Positions 43,534 through 51,388 of a stretch of DNA of 64,000 bases are shown here, piece after piece. The DNA is from Lentisalinibacter sp964427415 (GTDB taxonomy: Bacteria > Pseudomonadota > Gammaproteobacteria > Steroidobacterales > Woeseiaceae). Location of the stretch: assembly GCA_964427415.1 (NCBI GenBank), contig CAYRUH010000005.1, forward strand, positions 52,978-116,977. Direction: 5' to 3'. The translations under genes were made by a program, and so were the position numbers. The notes beneath the pieces are model-generated. The model made no database searches. It saw only the letters and a list, made by a program, of their open reading frames with translations, and was not told the DNA's origin. Position 1 is the first letter of the stretch. Each line of letters starts with the position of its first letter.

Positions 43534-43746
43534 TTATGCCAGGTACTGGATGAACGGTTCAGCAGCCATCCGCGCACCATCGATGAGGGACGCATAGCCA
43601 CCTTCCGGCGGAAGCCACGGCCGCCATTGCCACACCAGGAAGTGCGCAACGATGGCAATTGCCGTGAACACGATGAAGCTAACGACGAACAGCTTGTGGA
43701 AAGCCTGTGCTTGCTCGTCTGTCAGCCCGGTGAAAGATTCAGACAT
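43534..43746 (-). CDS. pufB: LH1 antenna beta chain with long C-terminal extension
   Basis: A 70-residue LH1 beta polypeptide. SFTGLTDEQAQAFHKLF is the conserved N-terminal helix; the membrane helix carries the pigment ligand His35 in AIVAHFLVWQWRPWL. Most beta chains end near RPWL/RPWF; this one continues for about 25 residues (PPEGGYASLIDGARMAAEPF and a few more). Start at 43746 is set by AGGTGAG upstream; the ATG at 43755 is less likely. Confidence 0.94.
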   Translation of the reverse strand: MSESFTGLTDEQAQAFHKLFVVSFIVFTAIAIVAHFLVWQWRPWLPPEGGYASLIDGARMAAEPFIQYLA

Positions 43747-43807
43747 AGATCTCACCTCCAGATCGGCCTTGCGGCCGGTTACCGCGCAAATCCCGCGCGG
43801 CGGGGAT

Positions 43808-43829
43808 GGCCGTGATCAGGGCCACGGCC
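43808..43829 (-). promoter_or_regulatory. Hairpin between pufQ and pufB
   Basis: GGCCGTG (43808-43814) pairs with CACGGCC (43823-43829) around an eight-base loop, inside the 117-base GC-rich spacer between pufQ and pufB. It could mark an RNA-processing or stabilising point at the 5' end of the pufBALMC message. Confidence 0.45.
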
Positions 43830-43863
43830 GCCTCCCGTCCCCTGAGGGACGAAACTCCCGGAC

Positions 43864-44100
43864 TCAGGCCATGAAGGCGAACGGTACGTAAGTATTCGCC
43901 ATGGCCCGCGCCTCTTCGAATATGGACATGTCGGCCGGTGCGCCCGGTGGCAGATTGCGCCAGCGGCGCGGCAGCAGCCGCCCGGCGACCGCGATCATCA
44001 GACAGATCGTGAATCCCACCGCGAATATCAGGTGATACTGCTTCGCGCCGCGGGCCGACAGGCTCACCCTTGCATCCATCGTCTTGTGCATCTCAGCCAT
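43864..44100 (-). CDS. pufQ: PufQ-like small membrane protein
   Basis: A 78-residue protein between bchZ and pufB, the place of pufQ. It has one membrane segment (QYHLIFAVGFTICLMIAVAGRLL), a basic RRWR patch and a C-terminal tail FEEARAMANTYVPFAFMA. From memory, PufQ proteins share the pattern of one helix, a Pro/Gly turn, then an A/R-rich helix ending in P..F.A. PufQ is thought to help bacteriochlorophyll synthesis or delivery for antenna assembly. GGGAGAG lies upstream of the ATG. The tail also resembles that of the LH1 beta chain next to it, so a beta-chain relative without a pigment His is the alternative reading. Confidence 0.7.
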   Translation of the reverse strand: MAEMHKTMDARVSLSARGAKQYHLIFAVGFTICLMIAVAGRLLPRRWRNLPPGAPADMSIFEEARAMANTYVPFAFMA

Positions 44101-44133
44101 CAGTTCTCTCCCCTCGTGTCTTCAGCGGACCGC

Positions 44134-45585
44134 TCACGCCGCCCGCCCCTCTTTCAGCGCGACCCGCGCATCGGCCACATGTTCCTCCGTCACTCGCCGG
44201 TCGCCCCGGCTGCGGGCCCGGTTCTCGGCGGCGTCGCGCAAGCGCTTCGCCGCCGATATACGGATCAGCACCGGCAACTCCTCCACCACCCGGTCCAGGT
44301 CCGCCTTGGCGGCGTCTTCCCAGGGCAGCTCCTCGTGCAGCCGCGTGGGCGTGGCCTCGACGCTGTCCATGTCGGTGGCGAGCGGCAGGATGTGGAACAG
44401 CGCATCGAACAACGCGTTGCACACCTCCTGCACGACGTAGGTGGCACCGGCATAGCCCATGAACGGCGTGCCCGTGTGGCGCCGGATCGCGGTGCCGGGG
44501 AACGAGGCCGGGATGTACATGGCCCGCGAGCCGTTCTCGGCCAGATACATGCGCTCGTTGTAACTGCCGAACAGGATCAGGGGTGTCTTCTCGCGCACCG
44601 CCTCGCGCACCGCCTCGTTGTCAGGCTTCTGCCCCGCATTGCGTGCGAAGGAGAAGGTGCAAGGCAGACCGAGCTCGAGTTCGAGATAATTCCTGAGGCC
44701 GCGTTCGTAGGTCTCGTTGGCCACCACGGCAAAGCTCGCAGTACCGAAGAAGTCCTGGGTAACCGAGCGCCACAGGTCCCATACGGGCTTGATGGTGGTG
44801 TGCTTCTCGCGCTCGATGAACGGCTCCGGATCGAGATCCAGCAGCTCGCCCAGCTTGCGCAGGAACTTGGTGGTGGAATGCACGCCGATCGGTGCCTGCA
44901 GGTAGGGACGCTCCAGTGTCTCGCACAGCATCCGCCCGAACTCCCGGTACATGCAGACGTTCACCTCGGCGTCCGACAGCCTCTGCACGTCAGCGAGGTG
45001 GCTGCCGAGCGGGAACACCATGTTCACCTCGGCGCCAATGCCCTCCACCAGCCGGCGAATCTCGGCCAGGTCGGAGACCGTATTGAAGTAGCCGTAGATC
45101 GGACCGATGATGTTGACCAGCGGCTTCTCGCCGTCCTTGCGTTTCTTCGGCTTGCGGATGCGCTTGGTGCCGTACTCGGTCCACAGCCACTGCATGGCAC
45201 GGTTGGCGCTCTGCCACTGGTCCTCGTCGATGGTGCGCGGCAGGAAGCGCTTGATGTTGGTGCCTTCCGGCGTTACACCGCCGCCGATCATCTCGGCGAT
45301 GGATCCGGTTACCACCACCGCCGGCAGATCCGGGTCCAGCGTTGCATGCGCCCGCTTCATGGCCTCTTCCGTGCCGTGCTGGCCGAGCTCCTCTTCGCCG
45401 AGACCGGTCACCACGATGGGCAGCTCGTGGGGCGGCAGTCCGTCGGTGTAATGCAGCACCGAGGTCACGGGGAGGTTCTCGCAGCCCACCGGCCCGTCGA
45501 TGATGACCTGCAGGCCTTTGATGGCGGTGAATACGTACACCGACCCCCAGTAGCCGCCTGCCCGATCCATATCGAGTACCAGCAT
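44134..45585 (-). CDS. bchZ: Chlorophyllide a reductase subunit Z
   Basis: A 483-residue NifK-like subunit that forms, with BchY, the catalytic part of chlorophyllide a reductase (COR), which reduces ring B to the bacteriochlorin. The cluster ligand region reads IDGPVGCENLPVTSVLHYTDG. Family text also includes VVVTGSIAEMIGGGVTPEGTNIKRFLPRTIDEDQW and GYAGATYVVQEVCNALFDALF near the C-terminus. Its ATG overlaps the bchY stop by one base. Confidence 0.96.
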   Translation of the reverse strand: MLVLDMDRAGGYWGSVYVFTAIKGLQVIIDGPVGCENLPVTSVLHYTDGLPPHELPIVVTGLGEEELGQHGTEEAMKRAHATLDPDLPAVVVTGSIAEMIGGGVTPEGTNIKRFLPRTIDEDQWQSANRAMQWLWTEYGTKRIRKPKKRKDGEKPLVNIIGPIYGYFNTVSDLAEIRRLVEGIGAEVNMVFPLGSHLADVQRLSDAEVNVCMYREFGRMLCETLERPYLQAPIGVHSTTKFLRKLGELLDLDPEPFIEREKHTTIKPVWDLWRSVTQDFFGTASFAVVANETYERGLRNYLELELGLPCTFSFARNAGQKPDNEAVREAVREKTPLILFGSYNERMYLAENGSRAMYIPASFPGTAIRRHTGTPFMGYAGATYVVQEVCNALFDALFHILPLATDMDSVEATPTRLHEELPWEDAAKADLDRVVEELPVLIRISAAKRLRDAAENRARSRGDRRVTEEHVADARVALKEGRAA

Positions 45586-47111
45586 CAGACCATGGCCTCC
45601 GCCGCCTTCTTCTTCGCCAGCCTCTCGAGCTGGCGGCGGTAGCTCTCGCGGAATTCGGGCCGCTCATCCGGCCGCTCCTCCCAGACGCCCGCCGTATCGC
45701 CCGAGCCGACGCCTTCGAAGAAAGTGCGCATCTCGTCGAAGCGGGCCTTGTTGGCAAGCGCGGCGTTGACAACCTGGGCCAGCGACCCCGCACCGGCGGG
45801 ACCCATCAGCGGCCGGGCCGATATCAGGTTGGTGAAGTACAGCCCGGGTATGGCCCGTTCCTTCGCCTTCTGCACCACCGGCGTGGTGCCGATGGCAAGG
45901 TCGGGCTGAAACTCCTGCATGGCGGCCAGGTCCTGCTCCAGCGAGGCCCTGAATTGCACCTGCACGCCCTTCGCTTCCAGCCATTCCCGGTCGGGGTCGG
46001 ACCAGCGCGTGCGCGGACAGGCGCTGCCCACGTAGCGGACGTCCGCGCCGCTCTCCACCAGCAGCCGAGCTACCAGCAGTTCGGAGCCCTCGTAGCCGGA
46101 CAGGGTGATTCGGCCGTCGATCGGCGCCTCGGCCAGCGCGGCGCGGATCGCCGGCAGCACCGCGTTCTTCGCCGCGGCTATGCGATCGGCCGGCACGTTG
46201 CAGGCATCCCCGATCGCCTCCAGCCATGCGGCGGTGCCGTCGTGGCCGACGGGAGCCGAGCCGACGAGCGGCCGCCCGGCCGCCTCGAACTCCCGGAAGG
46301 AGGCGGTGTAGAACGGATGGATGGCGGCGGCCGCGGCGCAGTCGAGCGCCGCGTACAGCTCGCGCCACTCCCGGGTCGGGACCACCGGGCCGGCAGCGAG
46401 ACCCATGGGTTCGAGCATCATGCCGATGCCGACCGGGTCGGCCGGGAACATCTCCCCCACCAGGGTGACCGTGGGCCGGTCCTCGACACCCTCGCGAGGT
46501 GCCTGCACGGGGCCGTGCTCGGCCTCCTTGCGGGCGTACTCCAGCATGGCTCCGGCCAGCACGTCCTTCGCTTCGGCATGGGTGGGCACGCCGAAGCCGG
46601 GCACGTCAATACCGATGATGCGCACGCCGTTGATCTCTTTCGGCAGCAGCCGCAACGGCACACCGGAGGCGGTGGGTACGCAGAGATTTGTAATGACGAT
46701 GGCGTCGTAGTGCTGCGGATCGGCCATCTTCTCCACGGCTTCCTTGATGTCCTCGAAGAGCCGGCCGGTGACCAGGGTCTCCGAGTTGAACGGCACGTAG
46801 CCGACGGTGCGGCGGGCGCCGTAGAAATGGGAGGTGAAGGTAAGCCCGTACACGCAGCAGGCCGAGCCGGACAGGATGGTGGCCGTACGGCGCATGCGCA
46901 GACCGACGCGCAGGGATCCGAAGGCGGGGCACATGCTCTGGGGCTGGTCGTGGGGCCCAAGGGGATAATCCTCGGCGTATCGCTCGAGGGATTCGCCGTT
47001 GCCGGCCGCAGCCGCGGCCTCGCGCATCTTGTCGCGGCCGGCGTGGCAGCCATGGCCGTCGCCGCGGGTGGCCTCCATGTTGATGTCCGTCTTTTCGCTC
47101 TTTTCCGTCAT
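45585..47111 (-). CDS. bchY: Chlorophyllide a reductase subunit Y
   Basis: A 508-residue NifD-like COR subunit. FeS-cluster Cys residues are visible in QSMCPAFGSLRVGLRM, LSGSACCVYGLTFTSHFYGARR and VITNLCVPTASG. The ATG at 47111 (MTEKSEKTDINM) is chosen because it clears the bchX stop by 22 bases; an open frame continues upstream but into bchX. The first 60 residues are polar and weakly conserved. Cytoplasmic, oxygen-sensitive complex with BchX and BchZ. Confidence 0.95.
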   Translation of the reverse strand: MTEKSEKTDINMEATRGDGHGCHAGRDKMREAAAAAGNGESLERYAEDYPLGPHDQPQSMCPAFGSLRVGLRMRRTATILSGSACCVYGLTFTSHFYGARRTVGYVPFNSETLVTGRLFEDIKEAVEKMADPQHYDAIVITNLCVPTASGVPLRLLPKEINGVRIIGIDVPGFGVPTHAEAKDVLAGAMLEYARKEAEHGPVQAPREGVEDRPTVTLVGEMFPADPVGIGMMLEPMGLAAGPVVPTREWRELYAALDCAAAAAIHPFYTASFREFEAAGRPLVGSAPVGHDGTAAWLEAIGDACNVPADRIAAAKNAVLPAIRAALAEAPIDGRITLSGYEGSELLVARLLVESGADVRYVGSACPRTRWSDPDREWLEAKGVQVQFRASLEQDLAAMQEFQPDLAIGTTPVVQKAKERAIPGLYFTNLISARPLMGPAGAGSLAQVVNAALANKARFDEMRTFFEGVGSGDTAGVWEERPDERPEFRESYRRQLERLAKKKAAEAMV

Positions 47112-47133
47112 TCTTCTCGTTGCTGCCTCCGGC

Positions 47134-48156
47134 TCAGATCTGCTCGTAGACGACCTCCAGAGAGGGTTTCTCGACGTGGTTCTTGCCGCACATGTCCGCA
47201 TGGGTCGCCGGCTGCAGCTGGATACCGCGGCCCACGTCCTCGGACTTGAACAGGTTCAGCAGGCCGTCATGCTCCAGCGGCGTGGGATGCCGCGGCGGCG
47301 CATCCGCCACGTTGCTGGCGAGTTCCTCGAACAGCGATGCCCACGGCCCGCCCGGCGTACCGACGATCTGGTAGTTGGCACTCTTGCGCCGAATGTCCTC
47401 GTCCGCCGGGATGGCGGAGAGTACGGGGATGCCGACGGCCTCGGCGAAGGCGTGTGCCTCGCCGGTACCGTCGTCCTTGTTGATCACCATGCCGGCCACG
47501 CCCACATTGCCGCCGAGCTTGCGGAAGTACTCCACTGCCGAGCAGACGTTGTTGGCGACATAGAGCGACTGCAGGTCGTTAGAGCCGACCACGATCACCT
47601 TCTGGCACATGTCCCGGGCGATCGGCAGGCCGAAGCCGCCGCAGACGACGTCGCCCAGGAAGTCCAGCAGCACGTAGTCGAAGTCCCAGTCGTGGAAGCC
47701 GAGCTTCTCCATCAGCTCGAAGCCGTGGATGATGCCGCGCCCGCCGCAGCCGCGGCCCACTTCGGGGCCGCCGAGCTCCATGGCGAAGACACCGTCGCGC
47801 ACGAAGCAGACGTCGCCGATCTCGACTTCCTCGCCAGCGAGTTTCTTCTTCGAGGAGGTCTCGATGATGGTCGGGCAGGCCTTGCCGCCGAACAGCAGCG
47901 AGGTGGTGTCACTCTTCGGGTCGCAGCCGATCAGCAGCACCTTCTTGCCCTGCTGGGCCATCATGTAGCTCAGATTGGAGAGCGTAAAACTCTTGCCGAT
48001 GCCGCCCTTGCCGTAGATGGCGATGATCTGCGTCTCCTTGGTGGGCTCGCCCGTGGGCACCGGATCGGGCTCTATGGCAGCCTCGGCCCGCAGCCTGGCC
48101 TGCATGCTGTCGGGAAGCTGCACGGTCACGCCGCCCTCGGTTCGCCTTTCGCTCAT
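47134..48156 (-). CDS. bchX: Chlorophyllide a reductase iron protein
   Basis: A 340-residue NifH-like ATPase that delivers electrons to BchYZ. The P-loop is IAIYGKGGIGKSFTLSNLSYMM; the bridging [4Fe-4S] Cys residues lie in GRGCGGRGII and FLGDVVCGGFGLPIA. A longer N-terminus than BchL (about 45 residues before the P-loop) is typical of BchX. ATGA overlap with bchC upstream. Confidence 0.97.
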   Translation of the reverse strand: MSERRTEGGVTVQLPDSMQARLRAEAAIEPDPVPTGEPTKETQIIAIYGKGGIGKSFTLSNLSYMMAQQGKKVLLIGCDPKSDTTSLLFGGKACPTIIETSSKKKLAGEEVEIGDVCFVRDGVFAMELGGPEVGRGCGGRGIIHGFELMEKLGFHDWDFDYVLLDFLGDVVCGGFGLPIARDMCQKVIVVGSNDLQSLYVANNVCSAVEYFRKLGGNVGVAGMVINKDDGTGEAHAFAEAVGIPVLSAIPADEDIRRKSANYQIVGTPGGPWASLFEELASNVADAPPRHPTPLEHDGLLNLFKSEDVGRGIQLQPATHADMCGKNHVEKPSLEVVYEQI

Positions 48157-49130
48157 GAATCTCTCCCGCCTATTGCGTTCTTACCAGTCGCGTCTTTCCA
48201 GTCCAGGATCATCTTCAGGCAGGCGGGATCGCCGAACGCCGTGCGATAGGCATCCGCGGCCTCGCCGGCCGGATGTCGATGGGTGATGAGGCCGTCCAGC
48301 GACAGTCCGCCGCTGGCGACGAGATCGCGCACGGCGACCATGTCGTCCGGGCGCCATTCGGCGGCGATGCGCAGCCGGGCTTCGCGCATGAAGGCCGCAG
48401 GGAACGAGAACGACAACGGCTCATGATAGAAACCGGCGAGGATAATCTCGCCGCCGGGCGCGAGCCGGGCGATCAGTTCGTCGAGAAGCGAGGGGTCGCC
48501 GCTCACGTCGCAGATGACCGAATAGTCGCGGCGCTGGTCCTCGGCCGGATCCAGCACCCGGTAGCCGAGAGCGCCGTCGGCCCGGGCAGGATTCTTCTCC
48601 CACACCGTCACGGGGCTGTCGCCGAGCATCACTGCCAGGCGCGCGAGCAACCGTCCGAGCACACCGTGACCGATAATCAGTTCAGGAATTCGCCCGCGCG
48701 GACCGGCGCCGACGATCGCATGGTAGGCTGTGGCGGCCAGCGCCAGCAGCACCGCGTCTTCCTGCAGGTCCTCGTCCACCGTTATGACGCGCTCACCGGC
48801 CACGACCACCCGGGAGGCGGCGCCGCCGAACAGCCCGCGCACCTCGCCGAAACAGCGTGCGCCGGGCACGAACACGAACTCGCCGACTTGACGGCCCGAG
48901 GCGGGCCAGGCCTCGCGGATCACTCCCACCGATTCATAACCGGGCACCAGGGGATAACCCATGCCAGGGAACGGCGGCATGCGGCCGGACCAGAGCAAAC
49001 GCTCGGTGCCCGTGCTGATTCCGCTCCAGCGGATATCGACCACGACGTCGCCCGCTTCGGGCGAGGTCAGGTCCAGCCGGCTGAGCACCAGTTGCTCCGG
49101 TTTCTCGAGCACGACGGCAAGGGCATCCAT
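48153..49130 (-). CDS. bchC: Bacteriochlorophyllide a dehydrogenase
   Basis: A 325-residue medium-chain dehydrogenase that oxidises the 3-hydroxyethyl group to 3-acetyl on the way to bacteriochlorophyll a. GDVVVDIRWSGISTGTERLLWSGRMPPFPGMGYPLVPGYESVG is the typical BchC N-terminal domain; the NAD fold region contains LIIGHGVLGRLLARL. The ATG at 49130 (MDALAVVLEKPEQLV) matches the family start; an in-frame ATG at 49148 is possible. First gene after a regulated promoter at 49190-49229. Confidence 0.95.
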   Translation of the reverse strand: MDALAVVLEKPEQLVLSRLDLTSPEAGDVVVDIRWSGISTGTERLLWSGRMPPFPGMGYPLVPGYESVGVIREAWPASGRQVGEFVFVPGARCFGEVRGLFGGAASRVVVAGERVITVDEDLQEDAVLLALAATAYHAIVGAGPRGRIPELIIGHGVLGRLLARLAVMLGDSPVTVWEKNPARADGALGYRVLDPAEDQRRDYSVICDVSGDPSLLDELIARLAPGGEIILAGFYHEPLSFSFPAAFMREARLRIAAEWRPDDMVAVRDLVASGGLSLDGLITHRHPAGEAADAYRTAFGDPACLKMILDWKDATGKNAIGGRDS

Positions 49131-49189
49131 AGTCACTGAGTCACACACTCCGCCTGCCGAAATGGACAGGCTTTACGTCTTGATGCGTC

Positions 49190-49229
49190 AGTCTAGCTTG
49201 ACTGTCAGTGTTGTCAAGTTTTATTGACG
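49190..49229 (-). promoter_or_regulatory. Predicted bchC promoter with CrtJ/PpsR-like site
   Basis: Reading on the minus strand: an exact -35 TTGACA (49217-49212), 16-base spacer, and -10-like TAGACT (49195-49190). Over the -35 box lies TGTCAAGTTTTATTGACG (49212-49229), one base from the TGT-N12-ACA operator pattern of CrtJ/PpsR. Further TTGAC and GTCA half sites surround it (TTGAC at 49198-49202 faces GTCAA at 49213-49217). Repression of bchCXYZ-puf under oxygen is the expected role. Confidence 0.6.
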
Positions 49230-49251
49230 CATCGGGTGTAAGGACTTCCGC

Positions 49252-50421
49252 TCAGTCGCCGCTCCGTTCCGCGGCGATCGCGACGATCACCCGGGTCAGC
49301 AGCGGGACGCGGGTGGAAATGGCCCGTACAGCCGTGAACCCGGCATCGCCAAGCAGCGACCGGAGGTGCTCGAACGTCCGCGGCCGACCGCTGCGCATGG
49401 CGAAGAGGTAGAGGCCGAAGTAGGCGTCGCCGACCGGTTCGGCACCCCGGGTGCCGGCCATCGGCTCGGCGAGCAGCAGTCGGCCGCCCGGCTCCATTGC
49501 CTCCCTCGCACGGGCCAGGATCCGTGCCGCGGCGGCATCGTCGTGGTCGTGGATGACCCGCACAAGGGAGATCACGTCGGCTCCGCCGGGCAGCGGGTCG
49601 GCCAGGAAGTCGCCACCGGTCACCGAGGCGCGGGCACCCAGGCCCGCCTCGTCCAGGCGCCGCCGTGCACGCTCGGCGACGGCCGGCAGGTCGAACAGGG
49701 CCAGCTGCAGATGGGGCCAGCGCTCCCCTGCGGCGATCAGGAAGCTGCCCTGGCCGCCGCCCACATCCAGCAGGCGGCGGCTGCGTTTCAGGGAAACCGC
49801 CGCCAGCACCTCGGCTGCGACAAAGGGTTGCGAGGCCGCCATAAGTTCCGAGTAGTCGGCCACCCGCTCCGCTGCGGCAGCGGCCGGCTGCGCTTCGGTG
49901 GCGTAGGCCCAGTATTCGCCCAGAGCAGTATCGGCCCGCTCGCCGCGGAGCAGCGCCACCGGGTCCGCCAGATCTGCGTAGAGGAGACGATGATGGCGGA
50001 CCATGGCGGTCACGCCCGGGTTGCCCCGCAGGGCGGCACCCAGGCGCCCCAGCGCGTAGCGGCCGTCCGGCCGACGGCTCAGCAACCGCAACGATACGGC
50101 GGCATCGAACAAGCGCTTCGCCGCGGCTTCCGGCAGGTCGCAGTCCCGCGCCAGCGCGCCGGCCGTGCTCGGCCCGTCGGCCAGTCGCTCGAACAGGTCC
50201 AGCTCCACGCACGCCAGCAGCACCTGGGAGTAGACGAAGCCCGCGCACAGGTCAAACAGTTCCCGGGCACGGCGGCGGGCTATCGGACGCGTGAGAGGGA
50301 ATGCGGCCGCCCAGCGCTGAAACCGGGCGCTTGCGAGCAGCTCGTCCCGCCACCCCGCCAGCCTGTCTCTCAGCGACGGCAAGGGCGACGGCAAGGGCGA
50401 CGGCAATGGCCGCCGGACCAC
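49252..50421 (-). CDS. crtF: Demethylspheroidene-type carotenoid O-methyltransferase
   Basis: A 389-residue SAM-dependent methyltransferase that adds the methyl group to 1-hydroxy carotenoids. It has an N-terminal helical dimerisation domain, then RLLDVGGGQGSFLIAAGERWP (SAM loop), LVRVIHDHDD with the catalytic-type His, and LLLAEPMAG. It starts on GTG four bases after crtE, so the two are cotranscribed. The N-terminus has an odd PLPSPLPSPLPS repeat from a 12-base tandem repeat (50373-50408), which may be disordered. The spacer to bchC is 121 bases. Confidence 0.93.
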   Translation of the reverse strand: MVRRPLPSPLPSPLPSLRDRLAGWRDELLASARFQRWAAAFPLTRPIARRRARELFDLCAGFVYSQVLLACVELDLFERLADGPSTAGALARDCDLPEAAAKRLFDAAVSLRLLSRRPDGRYALGRLGAALRGNPGVTAMVRHHRLLYADLADPVALLRGERADTALGEYWAYATEAQPAAAAAERVADYSELMAASQPFVAAEVLAAVSLKRSRRLLDVGGGQGSFLIAAGERWPHLQLALFDLPAVAERARRRLDEAGLGARASVTGGDFLADPLPGGADVISLVRVIHDHDDAAAARILARAREAMEPGGRLLLAEPMAGTRGAEPVGDAYFGLYLFAMRSGRPRTFEHLRSLLGDAGFTAVRAISTRVPLLTRVIVAIAAERSGD

Positions 50422-50425
50422 GGCA

Positions 50426-51307
50426 TCACGCCACCAGTCGCGCCAGGTCTTTGGGCACCAGGCGGTGGGACTCGTGATGGATCAGGTCCTCCAGATCCGC
50501 CGCCCCGGGGCAGTCGGGTATGGCCGCGATAGCAGCGCCCACCAGTTTTTCCATCCGACCGAGCGCCCGCGCGATGCCGAGCTCGGTGGCCGCGCTGGGT
50601 CGCCCCAGTGCGGCATCGCGACCGACGGGCTTGCCGAGCTCCTTGCAATCGCCGGCGGCATCACGGAGATCGTCGGCGACCTGGTAGGCCTCGCCGATGC
50701 GTTCGCCGAGCGCACGCCAATCCGCAGGATCCGCACCAGAGGCGATGGCGCCGGCTTCGGTGGCGGCAACGAACAGGGCCGCGGTTTTCGCCCGATGGTA
50801 ATCGGCCAACACCACCCGGGGCTCGCACTCCCAGGCCTGGCCGGCCACGATGCCGGCGGGCCCGCCGACCGCGCGGCTGACCGTGAGCAGCAACGGCGCG
50901 AGGCTGCGATCGCCGCCGGCGGCGCCGGCGGCGCCCTCCGCGATGACCTCGAATGCGAGCACGATCAGTGCGTCGCCGGTGAGCAGGGCCAGCGGCTCTC
51001 CCATCGCGCGGTGCAGCGACGGCTTGCCCCGCCGGAGCGCGGCGTTATCGAAACAGGGCAGATCGTCGTGCACGAGGGAAGCGCAGTGCAACAGCTCCAG
51101 CGCGGCCGCGGCGGCGACGGCCGAGCGGCTCGCCTCGCTGCCACAGGCTTCGGCTACCGCCAGACACAGCGTGGGGCGCACCCGCGCGCCTCCGGGGAAC
51201 ACGGCATAATGCATCGCCTCGGCGAGCTTCGGCGGGCACTTGGGTTGCGCGCTCCCCTGCTCCAGCGCCGCCGTCAGCGCCGACTCGATCCGCGATATGC
51301 CTTGCAT
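50426..51307 (-). CDS. crtE: Geranylgeranyl diphosphate synthase
   Basis: A 293-residue trans-prenyltransferase that makes GGPP for carotenoids and the bacteriochlorophyll tail. The first Asp-rich motif is SLVHDDLPCFDNAALRRGKPS, the second YQVADDLRDAAGD. MHYAVFPGGARVRPTLCLA is the usual N-terminal substrate segment. The ATG at 51307 has GGAGG five bases upstream and is preferred over an ATG at 51328. It transcribes away from crtC, sharing the regulated spacer. Confidence 0.93.
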   Translation of the reverse strand: MQGISRIESALTAALEQGSAQPKCPPKLAEAMHYAVFPGGARVRPTLCLAVAEACGSEASRSAVAAAAALELLHCASLVHDDLPCFDNAALRRGKPSLHRAMGEPLALLTGDALIVLAFEVIAEGAAGAAGGDRSLAPLLLTVSRAVGGPAGIVAGQAWECEPRVVLADYHRAKTAALFVAATEAGAIASGADPADWRALGERIGEAYQVADDLRDAAGDCKELGKPVGRDAALGRPSAATELGIARALGRMEKLVGAAIAAIPDCPGAADLEDLIHHESHRLVPKDLARLVA

Positions 51308-51347
51308 GCCCGCCTCCCAGAGTGTCATGTTAGCTTGTCAAAGCTAG

Positions 51348-51384
51348 TGTCAGTTAGAATAGACACAGCGACGGACGGAGTCAA
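51348..51384 (-). promoter_or_regulatory. crtE promoter overlapped by an exact CrtJ/PpsR-type operator
   Basis: On the minus strand a -35-like TTGACT (51384-51379), 17-base spacer and -10-like TATTCT (51361-51356) point to crtE. An exact TGT-N12-ACA palindrome, TGTCAGTTAGAATAGACA, spans 51348-51365 and covers the -10 box. Two more TGTCA copies lie at 51323 and 51336. This is the classical pattern for oxygen/light repression of crt and bch genes. Confidence 0.65.
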
Positions 51385-51388
51385 ACGC

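Noticed and set aside
51326..51328. Upstream ATG for crtE (giving MTLWEAG before MQGIS)
   Set aside because: The ATG at 51307 has GGAGG at ideal spacing; the upstream ATG overlaps a TGTCA operator-like repeat and lacks a ribosome site.
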